From positions 32,374 through 96,373 of the forward strand of contig JAOMSY010000002.1 of assembly GCA_028355575.1 (NCBI GenBank): a stretch of 64,000 nt of DNA, read 5' to 3'. The notes under the pieces are model-generated. The model made no database searches. It was not told the DNA's origin and saw only the letters and a program-made list of their open reading frames with translations. The translations under genes and the position numbers were made by a program. The stretch is from Francisellaceae bacterium. GTDB taxonomy: Bacteria; Pseudomonadota; Gammaproteobacteria; Francisellales; Francisellaceae. Shown here piece by piece: positions 52,972-62,200 of the stretch (the first letter of the stretch is position 1; each line of letters opens with the position of its first letter).

Positions 52972-54402
52972 CTAAATAATACCAAGCTCACCAGATATAT
53001 ATTGATATAATGCTTTGTGCATTTGATAGGTTGGATGCACATGATCAAAGAAAACATATTTTTCAGGGTCAGAGCATATACGCCCACTTTCACCAGCTAA
53101 AATAGCTGCTTCAATTGCTGGAGACATCGGTATGTCAGTTAGGCGTATACTTGAAGCTTCTTGGTTGTCAGTCTTTGCCATTAATGTTGAGTATAACTGT
53201 GATTTATCATTTTGATCTTGCGGCATAAAATATCCACCAGACCAGCAAGATTTACCTAGTTTTGTTGCATCAATTTGTGTTTGATATTTTGTATTAAAGG
53301 CATTTGTATCGTTTAAAACGAACTCAAACATACTTGCTAAATCAATAAATTTTATATTTTCTTGATGAGACTCAGCATATGATTTTAATGCAGCATTGTG
53401 TAACTTTGAAACTTTGGATAAAACTGTTTCATTACTTAGCTCTTTAGATTCAATGGTTTGACTTAAGTCAGGTAAACCAATAAATACAGTTTTAGTTGCA
53501 CCAACTGTCTCAGCTGAAGATATGATTTTATCTGTTACTTGTTTAACGGCATCTTTGACACTAGCGTCACTCATACCACCTTTCATCGTCAAATAATCAT
53601 TAGCACCAATGAAAAATATAGCTAATTGCTTTTCATTACCCCAAAGTTTTTTATTTGCTTTATAAGCTGTAAGCTCAGAAGTTAAATTATACGGCAAACC
53701 AGAGCTAACCCAAGAAGGTTCAAATATTGCAGTGGCACCACCAACTGCATAATTACTAACAGGTAGGCTATTTATTTTTAATCGATTTGTTAATTGCACA
53801 GACCATGGGTTTCCATTGGAGAAAACTCCTTTGTTATAAGGAATCGATTTTGGAATTGCGCCCTGGCTATAGTCATATAAATTACCTTGATCGCTTAAAC
53901 TATCCCCAAAAATTAATAACCTATCCATACCCTTTAATAAGCTTTTAGAAATATCTAAGTTTTGTTTACAAGCACTGACAGTAAATGTAGGTATTTGCAA
54001 TTTCCCTGAAATGGTATAGCTATGCCATTCGTGTTTGTATTCTTTATCAGCACTGTTGTGTTCAGCCTCAATACTGCCAGTTTTATTCTTAAACGTCGCG
54101 TAATTGTGTGTCCAGCCATTTTCAAGGTCATAATCTATAGACCCCGTATTACTCCCGCCTGTATAACCTATTTTAATTTTTGAAGTAGTATGTGAAAAAG
54201 TTTTATCATTAACATAATCGCCCATATTAATATAAGCGCTAGGCTTTATAGTAACTGTTTTGCTTGCGCCTGCATTATCCCCATTTATGCTAAATGTAAC
54301 TGGCTCTTTGCAGTTATTTTCTAATATTAGTTGTGATCTAGCATCAGCGAAAGCATTTAATGTTAATGATGATATCAGAAGTGTTATAAGTTTTAGCTTC
54401 AT
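52972..54402 (-). CDS. Secreted GDSL/SGNH lipase with N-terminal beta domain
   Basis: 476 residues from the ATG at 54402, chosen for its GGAG 8 nt upstream and its signal peptide (MKLKLITLLISSLTLNAFA). A beta-rich region of about 130 residues with cysteines (ENNCKEPVTF, SACKQN) precedes the hydrolase. Block I is LLIFGDSLSDQGN with Ser168; YAVGGATA (block II Gly), FIGANDYL (block III Asn) and FDHVHPTYQMH with Asp453 and His456 complete the set. The layout matches Legionella PlaC-like and thermolabile-haemolysin-type phospholipases A/acyltransferases. It would cleave acyl chains of phospholipids outside the cell. First of a run of exported proteins on this strand. Confidence 0.85.
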   Translation of the reverse strand: MKLKLITLLISSLTLNAFADARSQLILENNCKEPVTFSINGDNAGASKTVTIKPSAYINMGDYVNDKTFSHTTSKIKIGYTGGSNTGSIDYDLENGWTHNYATFKNKTGSIEAEHNSADKEYKHEWHSYTISGKLQIPTFTVSACKQNLDISKSLLKGMDRLLIFGDSLSDQGNLYDYSQGAIPKSIPYNKGVFSNGNPWSVQLTNRLKINSLPVSNYAVGGATAIFEPSWVSSGLPYNLTSELTAYKANKKLWGNEKQLAIFFIGANDYLTMKGGMSDASVKDAVKQVTDKIISSAETVGATKTVFIGLPDLSQTIESKELSNETVLSKVSKLHNAALKSYAESHQENIKFIDLASMFEFVLNDTNAFNTKYQTQIDATKLGKSCWSGGYFMPQDQNDKSQLYSTLMAKTDNQEASSIRLTDIPMSPAIEAAILAGESGRICSDPEKYVFFDHVHPTYQMHKALYQYISGELGII

Positions 54403-54542
54403 TATTTTGTCTCCAAAATTAAATTTGAATAATATACTTTGAACAGAAAGACTCATTCATATACTTATTGATGTGCGCTACTCAGGAAAAATGTTTATAA
54501 GCACCATTTAAGCTCTGTTAAGTCATTAGTGTTATTAAATTA

Positions 54543-55706
54543 CTATCGCTCAAAGGTTTCCATATTTGGTAACATTTTTATTTTACTTGACTGCTTATTA
54601 TTTATGTCATAGCCTGAATATGGTTGATTAACTGTTGTATCAATTTCACAAGTAATCCCATCGGTTTTATCAGCTTTTATCGAGCCTACTTTGCAGTTAT
54701 ACAAAGAGCTTTTAGATGTCTTGAAATAGGTTTTCCATTTACCAGAAGATTGATTTGGATTTACGTGTCCATTTAAAAGTCCATCATTACAATACATTGA
54801 CGCTTTACCATCGGCAAAATAATATATTGCAGAACAACCTGGTATTTTTTCAGGTAAACCAGATGGATACTCACAACTAAGCTCTTGAGTTTTTTCATTA
54901 TATATTAAATTACTTTGTGGCATGCAGGTTTGAAAATAAAATTCCTCTCCGTTTGGTTTTATTACAACCATCTGATGTTCGCTAAACCACTTCTCTCCTT
55001 TGTTAAGTGATTTAAAATTAAAACCTTTTGATTTTGCTTGATCTTCGGTCAAGTAATAACCTTCTGGCATGCTTGTAAGGTGTACAAAAGGCATCTCCAT
55101 TTCTAACATTTGTTCTTCCGAATTAAAACTGTCTTTAAAGGCTTGAATTGTTATGTGATTATGAGATGAACCATTACCATCAAAATTATATTTATAGTGA
55201 TTAGACGTTCTAAATACTAAATCATAATATGAGGCATGCATCTTATAAAAGCCAGTATCCGCATTTGAATTAATTTGCCAGTAATTATTTGTATGCATAT
55301 GGTGTTGTGAAATATCTATCAGACCTAAAAAGGGATAGCCAGCTAATGACATTTTACCCCAAATTGCAAAATTCGTTTCTCCAGATTCACCGCCAAATAC
55401 TTGAAAATTATTCTGTGCACTTAAGGTATCTTTGTAACCGCTACGGCTACTGACAGTAACTTGAAACTTATTTTCTTGAAACTGTGATATTTTTTCAACT
55501 TTCTCCTTAGTTTTTATATCTGTTAAGCCTTGAATATTATAAAAGCGCTTCCAAGTTGGCAGTCTCTTTTTTTCGTTTGAATCACTGATTAATCCAACCC
55601 CATCAACTGTTAAATCATTTTTAGATGATGCGTAAGTAGTGTTATTAAATGCAGTTAACATAGTAACTATAGTTAATAGGTTCGTGTATTTATTTAATTT
55701 AAACAT
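54543..55706 (-). CDS. Exported protein of unknown function
   Basis: 387 residues with a signal peptide (MFKLNKYTNLLTIVTMLTAF, cleavage near residue 26). The mature part is rich in Asn, Ser, Tyr and Lys and seems beta-rich: FAIWGKMSLAGYPFLGLIDI, ISQHHMHTNNYWQINSNADT, then a cysteine-containing C-terminal region (FQTCMPQSN, LSCEYPSG, PGCSAIYYF, MYCNDG, YNCKVG, ITCEID). The even number of cysteines suggests disulfides. I recognise no family. It lies 24 nt downstream of the 916-residue gene in the same direction, so the two are probably one operon. Confidence 0.7.
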   Translation of the reverse strand: MFKLNKYTNLLTIVTMLTAFNNTTYASSKNDLTVDGVGLISDSNEKKRLPTWKRFYNIQGLTDIKTKEKVEKISQFQENKFQVTVSSRSGYKDTLSAQNNFQVFGGESGETNFAIWGKMSLAGYPFLGLIDISQHHMHTNNYWQINSNADTGFYKMHASYYDLVFRTSNHYKYNFDGNGSSHNHITIQAFKDSFNSEEQMLEMEMPFVHLTSMPEGYYLTEDQAKSKGFNFKSLNKGEKWFSEHQMVVIKPNGEEFYFQTCMPQSNLIYNEKTQELSCEYPSGLPEKIPGCSAIYYFADGKASMYCNDGLLNGHVNPNQSSGKWKTYFKTSKSSLYNCKVGSIKADKTDGITCEIDTTVNQPYSGYDINNKQSSKIKMLPNMETFER

Positions 55707-55730
55707 TTTGATTCCTTGAAAGTTATCTTA

Positions 55731-58481
55731 CTAAATATTTTGTAAAAATTTCGGTCCACTATCATTAAGATTGCAATATATTTCAGCAACATGATCATTA
55801 TCTGGGTGTTTACATATACTATCCGGTTGCAATAAATAAGGGTAAGCCGTACCTTTAAATTTACTATCTTCAATTAGCATTGAATAAACTGAGCCATCAA
55901 AATGCAGCTGTGAGCCATATTTGTCATTACCAACTTGCCCAAAAGAAAATCTTAGTTCACTCGGACTATCGCTATCATCGTACCTAAAATTTAAATTAGT
56001 AATTGGGTGATTAACGTTATATCTCCAAGGATTATGAGAAGATTTGTAATACTGATGTGAAATTCCTCTACTAGACAATCTATCTGAACTGGTATTTGAG
56101 CTAATTGATGTTGCTAATTGAATTGTCTTTATTTCACCTTTTAAACCAGGATCTTCTGTGCTAAACAAGTTAATACCATTCTCTGAACCTGATGAAATAA
56201 AAGCTGCTGTCTTTCCATTCTTTGCAACTAATGTTTCAGAGCTTGATTTAAGTTTTTCTCTTAGTTTATTCGCCTCAGAATTTACAGGATCATTTATTTC
56301 AAAGTTATCGTCTAAAACTAATTGTTCCATTTTTTTACCATTTGCATCATAAGAAGAAGAGACTACCTTACCTGTATTTAGCACAAGAAATATTCTGTGT
56401 TCCCATACAAACATATTAACAGGGTATCCAACTTGACCATCCAAAATAAATTCAGAGTGATTTTCGAGATAATATCCACCATATCCGTCAACTGTTAGTG
56501 TTTGATTTCCATATGAGTTATATGTTTGTTTATAATGAACATATATTAAGTCTTTACCAGAACCATATATAAGTAAATTTTGATCAGGGATAGTGTAAAT
56601 ATAATTTACTGCTGTATTACAAGCATCTTTTATACTGCAGCTTGTTCCATTAAAATCAGCACTTCCATAAATTGCACCTAACTTCATATCATCGAGAATA
56701 GCATCAGGCTGAACATCTTTAGTGAAATCTGTACCTGGATGGAGTAAATAAGCTTTTCCTGTCTCATAGCCTAAGTAGACCCCCATTTTTTCTTCATCAC
56801 GAGTAACTGTAGGAAACATATTAGCTACCTTTGTGGGCATTTCAATTTTATGTATATCACTATCAGACTGTTTTCTGGTATCAAATTTAATTTTTTTTGT
56901 TACCTTTGTTTGATTGAATAGGCTGCCAATTAAAGGCAATATACCTACGCTTGGTAAAGGCATAGGAACTCCACCAATAGTCTGAATGCCTACACTGAAG
57001 TCAAAGTTATCAGTTGATTTAGATTCACCTTCTTTTCTAATGACCAAATACCTATTAACTTTATCATTTCCAGCTTTTTCATAGATGACATTCATATCAG
57101 TCACACCATAGGAATTCTCAGTATTACCAATAAGATTAGCAGTAAAGTTATGATTTTTATCTGAACTTACCATTAAGCTCGTGACCATGCCGCCTTCTGC
57201 TACAGTGGTTTTTTTTAAGCTAAATGTAGTGCTTTTTGGATTTGCCAAGTCAATTCCAGGCCCAGCCTTATAAGACACAACTGTGTCTCTTCCAAACCCT
57301 ACTATTAGATTTATCTTATTGTATTCTGGGTTTCCCTCACTATCCTGAGCACTCATTGTTTTTATAGACTTAATCGAATAATGGTCTCCCATTGCTCTAT
57401 TTAACATTGACTCTGCAGTTATATATCGAATATTATCTTCAGGAATCTGGCAGTATTCTTTTGTACTTTCATCAGTTAAATTACATTTTTGTGCGTCAAC
57501 CACTAATGGTTGATGATATAAAGAACTTTCAGGATTAGTATCCGTTTTATACGCTAATAATGAACCATCAGTATACCCAATTGCCAGCCAACTCTCAGTT
57601 TTATAATCATCCTCGACAGCACAATTAGCATTAGCCTGAATTTTATACTTATTTAGTTGCGCTAATTTATTGTCAAGTGACGTTTGTTTTTTGTTAATTT
57701 CGTCCTCTTTTTGAGTTATTTTTGATTGTAAATCTTCATATTCATCACTATTTTCTTCAAGATCAGACAAATTGTTTTTATATCCAGATAAAGTGGTGTT
57801 ATATTCTTCAATATCTTGATTTATAACAAGTATTTCTTTTTCTCTTTCATAAGTATCCTTTATTGAAATATTACAGCTCTTTGCGTCTTTGAATGGGTTT
57901 GATAAATTTCCAAGGAAAAATGGTAATCTAACAGATTCCACTCCACTACCGTAATAGCGTTTTGATTCTCCTTGAAAAGTTAGTAATTTATTTAGTTTGT
58001 TATTTAGGTATCTTACACCTAAATCCTTGCCAATATTGCCTACTTTCTCACCAATATATTTTTTAGCCCATTCGTCTCCATTTTTTAATCTTTCTTTTTC
58101 TTTCTCTTCATCTATCTTATTAGCTAAAATATTATCGCAACCATTCCCTGTCCAATTTATAAAGCTATTAGTTGTTTCTTCATTTAAACATATATCTTTT
58201 TTAGCCTTCTTGAATGCATCTTGGTATTCTTGTTCTTTAATAAGTTCTTTTGGAGATTTATTCCAATCTAATTTACTTGCTGTACTTGTTTGACTATTTA
58301 ATACTGCAGATACCATTCTGTTGTGTTCTGGATCGATATAACTATTTAGTTCAGGATTTTGTTTTAAATTTACTGTTCCTAACAAAAATTTTTCTGCATC
58401 CGATGCTATTACTGCACTCGTTTGAAATAATCCTATACTTATAATTAAAGGTAATTTTTTTAGTAGATTCGCCTTTCTCAT
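55731..58481 (-). CDS. Large exported protein of unknown function with coiled coil and repeat-like beta region
   Basis: 916 residues with a signal peptide (MRKANLLKKLPLIISIGLFQ, cleavage near 27 at VIA-S). Residues about 205-275 form a coiled coil (ILVINQDIEEYNTTLSGYKN, then KITQKEDEINKKQTSLDNKL). The rest is a series of Gly/Tyr-rich strands such as WLAIGYTDGSLLAYK, VGFGRDTVVSYKAG, MGVYLGYETGKAYLLHPG and GSGKDLIYVHYKQTY, which may be blades of a propeller. Paired cysteines occur (ANCAVED, DAQKCNLTD, GTSCSIKDACN, SICKHPD, EIYCNLND). No family recognised; a resemblance to pilus-tip PilY1-like propellers is possible but weak. Heads an operon with the 387-residue gene; a MITE-like element lies upstream. 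Confidence 0.7.
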   Translation of the reverse strand: MRKANLLKKLPLIISIGLFQTSAVIASDAEKFLLGTVNLKQNPELNSYIDPEHNRMVSAVLNSQTSTASKLDWNKSPKELIKEQEYQDAFKKAKKDICLNEETTNSFINWTGNGCDNILANKIDEEKEKERLKNGDEWAKKYIGEKVGNIGKDLGVRYLNNKLNKLLTFQGESKRYYGSGVESVRLPFFLGNLSNPFKDAKSCNISIKDTYEREKEILVINQDIEEYNTTLSGYKNNLSDLEENSDEYEDLQSKITQKEDEINKKQTSLDNKLAQLNKYKIQANANCAVEDDYKTESWLAIGYTDGSLLAYKTDTNPESSLYHQPLVVDAQKCNLTDESTKEYCQIPEDNIRYITAESMLNRAMGDHYSIKSIKTMSAQDSEGNPEYNKINLIVGFGRDTVVSYKAGPGIDLANPKSTTFSLKKTTVAEGGMVTSLMVSSDKNHNFTANLIGNTENSYGVTDMNVIYEKAGNDKVNRYLVIRKEGESKSTDNFDFSVGIQTIGGVPMPLPSVGILPLIGSLFNQTKVTKKIKFDTRKQSDSDIHKIEMPTKVANMFPTVTRDEEKMGVYLGYETGKAYLLHPGTDFTKDVQPDAILDDMKLGAIYGSADFNGTSCSIKDACNTAVNYIYTIPDQNLLIYGSGKDLIYVHYKQTYNSYGNQTLTVDGYGGYYLENHSEFILDGQVGYPVNMFVWEHRIFLVLNTGKVVSSSYDANGKKMEQLVLDDNFEINDPVNSEANKLREKLKSSSETLVAKNGKTAAFISSGSENGINLFSTEDPGLKGEIKTIQLATSISSNTSSDRLSSRGISHQYYKSSHNPWRYNVNHPITNLNFRYDDSDSPSELRFSFGQVGNDKYGSQLHFDGSVYSMLIEDSKFKGTAYPYLLQPDSICKHPDNDHVAEIYCNLNDSGPKFLQNI

Positions 58482-59237
58482 ATTTTCTCCATTTCTTTGT
58501 TAAAACTTGATATAGATTTTGAGTGCATGATATATTCATCACTTGTTTTACATAAGTTGGTAAAATGTCTAAGTAGTGGGAAATAATCCCAAACTATGAG
58601 AATCAATCTAAAAGATTTACAACTATAGAGACAATAAGGTTTTACCAAGATAAGACTTCAATAATGGACATCACTTGTTTGAATTTTGATATTTATTGAT
58701 ACCTGATTACCCATAAAGAACAGCCATTTTTTATCATGTATCTAAATAGCGCAATTGAAACTAGGTCGTCACACCTTGCTTGACAAGGGGTCCAGGCTAC
58801 CCATAATTTTAATTTCAGGATTTGTCTCAATTATTTCAGGCCTAAGTTGCCTAGATTCTGAATCAAGTTCAGAATTGCTTGAATTACAAGAAATTATAAT
58901 TATAGCCAATAGGCATAGCTGAGCATTATGGGTAATCAAGTATTGATATGGTCAAAATAAATATCAATTTTAGATAAATCCTAATTTCTAAGTGATGAGG
59001 ATTTAGATTATAATTAACCCAGATAATGAATGCTTATAATCTGTCAGGTCATTGTAAATGATTATATTATTCAAACATCTGGAAAAGTTTATACTTTCGC
59101 ATATAGTACTAATTGCTTGAATTTTTTAGATATTCAGAGAATATCAATTAGTATATTCTGAGTCAGCTAATTGTAATTATGTTCTAGAGTCAGAAAGCAT
59201 TATTGGTTTTATAATTATCTCCAACCCAGTTTATATC
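58482..59237. other. 756-bp intergenic region containing MITE-like copy 2
   Basis: Between the start of the 916-residue gene and the end of the giant gene. Contains the element at 58701-58941. The left 219 bp hold the promoter region of the 916-residue gene and a small dyad TGGGA-AATAA-TCCCA near 58588. The right 296 bp are AT-rich, with no ORF, terminator or repeat that I can support. Confidence 0.5.
58701..58941 (+). mobile_element. MITE-like element, copy 2
   Basis: 241 bp, same orientation as copy 1 at 26021-26270. Begins ACCTGATTACCCATAA and ends TTATGGGTAATCAAGT. Flanked by a direct repeat ATTGAT (58695-58700 and 58942-58947). Against copy 1 I count about 17 substitutions, one 1-bp and one 8-bp deletion. 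The ATTCTGAA/TTCAGAAT hairpin is conserved; the CCCCTTG hairpin has one mismatch. It sits about 220 bp upstream of the 916-residue exported-protein gene. Confidence 0.85.
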
Positions 59238-62200
59238 TCAGCTGTTTTCATCTGTTGCTAATATGGCTATATCTAAGCCACATATTGCATAACCTAATAG
59301 ACAATTCACTCCTGTATTTATAGCCAGCGCCTCATAGTTTTCATTTGTTAAATAAAAGACCTCATCTGAAATTGAATAAAGGTCACCTAATATGTTCTTG
59401 GCTAAATACATATTCAGTTGATGCTTAGCAAAATTTTTATTTTTGATGGTTGAAGCAATAATTATATTGAGAATTAAATTAACAGCTTTAAGTATGATTG
59501 AGATAATAGGAAATATCCTATTCTTATAAACACTTGGAAGTTTGCTATCAAACAGCCTTACCATAGTAAGCAAAAAATTTGTTGCTGATATATATCCAGC
59601 AACCGTTTGACAGTTGTGAACATGATGAATTTCAGGTTCTAGTAATTCTGGAAAGTGATTACCTTTTGTAGTTCCATATGCTGAAATTGCCTCTGAAATC
59701 CATACAGCTGAACCGCCAATAACAAAACCAACACCTGGCATGAGTAAAGTCGGAAGCATTATCATCAGCATACTATCTTCACTTTCTCTTAATTCTTCAG
59801 ACATTTGGCTTGTAACATAAGGCACAAACTTTTCTAAATTAACCTTCCTATCAGCAGCATCTAAAATATCTACAAGAATGCTAGGTGCTTTAATAGACCA
59901 CTTAAGTAATGAACACCATTTACCGTAATCGCCCTCCAATGCATCAATTGCTTTAAAAGAGGAACTAATGACCGTGAAAGCACCGCAGCTGATACGTAAT
60001 ATCTGTATGAAATTTACCCAACTTGTCTTCTTCCATACATCTTGTGATAGTGATGCTAACTTTCTAGTATTAGTTTCATTGAGAATAGATAATATTGATT
60101 TTATATCTACTTCTGGCTGGTTAAGCTTTATCAAAATTTGATTAATAATTGCTTGAGCAAGCATAATTGGATAACCAATAATTAAGTCAAGAATATCTTT
60201 AAAATTATCAATTTTAACACCTAAAATATTATCAAACACCCAACTTAATACTTTTGGTAACTTTATCTTTTCAAATGCTTCAAATGTTTGAGACATTCCA
60301 TTTAATGCTGCTTGAGAAAAATTTTGTACTGCATTTATGACTGGTTCAATAATTTTATCAAAATCAAATCCATTGCTTTTTGTCCTACTGGCAATATCAG
60401 ATGTTTTAACCTCTGTGCTCGCTGAAAAAGAAGTTAATATATTTTGCGAAAATTCTGTTATCTCGTTTTGTGTTTTAGTGTCTAATACAGATGAAATTTC
60501 ATTTTTGATTGGAGAAACATCGTCAATAAATTTTAGTTCATCATTTAAATCATTAAGATCTTCGTCACTTGAGTTTTTATTAATTAAATTTTCGACATAA
60601 TCTGCATTATCACTCTCCTCATTTGTTTCGATTTCAGCTTGAGAAATATTATCAATAGAATCTAGGTTTGATTTATTTTCGGAATCCAATTTCTCTAAGT
60701 TTGACATATCAACCTCACTAAGCAATTTATTAATATCATGATCAATATTTAAACCCTGCTGCTTTCTAGTTGAGTTTGAACTAGTATTACTACGAAGCCC
60801 TTTTAACATAGATGAAATCGCTGTTGTGATTTCCTTACCAATCAACCTGGCCTCTTCAAAGTCAAAAATATACTTTAAAACTTCAATTATCATGACAGCT
60901 ATGTCTAACACAGTGTTTACCACACTACCAACAAAAGCTAAGGCACCTTGAGCAACTTTAGCTATGTCGGAAATAACAGGAATACCCAAATCGACAACCA
61001 TTTGTAAAATTTCATCAAGTTTTTCAACAACCCAATTAATCGCTTCTTTCACTTTATTGATTACAGCAATTGCAGCATTACATAGTTTTTTCCAAGCCTT
61101 GCTTAACCAGCCCATTTTTAAATTAGACTGATTAACAACAGTACCATTAACAATGGCATATTGATTCGTTTTTAAAGGGTTAACACAAACTAATGGTTGC
61201 TCATTTCTATAATTTAGATCCGGAATCATAGCTGAAACTGTTGAGTTATTTTTTGAAGCAACAGTGATCTTGTCTGCAAATTGTTTTAAACCATCATGTA
61301 TCTGACTTTGAGCCCCTTGATTTTGATAATCGCTTTCAAGGTTATTGAATACGGTATTTAAGACAGTACCCTCTTTACCATTTTTATTTTTAGATAAATC
61401 TTGATTTACATCTCTTTCAAAACGGTTGTGCAATTTATAAGCAAGATTAATTTGCCTGAATGAATAAATCTCCTCTACAGATGGGTCTAATGCAAGTTTA
61501 GCACCATTAACACGAGAGAAATCACTTGCCTTAACAATACGATAGCTTAATAAAATACCAGCAAATGCATCCATTAAGCCGGGCTTAACCTGAAGTAATG
61601 CACGGCCAAGACTATTCGGTTTAATAAAAATAGAATTTTGTGGGCCAGATACATAAAACCCTTCACCTTTATTAGGCCCAGTAGTGAAATTTTCAACATA
61701 TGTCGGCTGACCTAACCTAATCTCAAAAAACTCATCTTCACTCAAAGAGACAGGCTTGTTATAAATATTTTCGCCTTGCAACACCAAGTCAAACACTTGA
61801 GCTTTTTCGATATTCCCTTCCTCAATATGTGACCGATCAGTTGCCACACTTCCGAGAAGTTTTAACTTACTCCAGGAGTCATCTAAGTAGTTTTGTGAAT
61901 AAAAATAATATGAACATTTCTGATCTTCTTTCTTCTGATCATTCGTATTATCATTTTCAAGGCAGATAAATTCAATATCATTGACACAATTTGTCCAAGG
62001 TAAAACTCTTTGGATACTATTAGCAGCTATTAGCACTTCAGTATCAAATAGTGGCATATCATTTTCATCAAAAACAGGGTCATATATACCTTCTTCAATA
62101 TGGTTTACAAGCTGCTTAAAGATATATATAGAACCATCTTGAATATGAACAATTCTTCTAATGGCTTTATTGTCTGAAACTACAAATTTTGAAGAGACAA

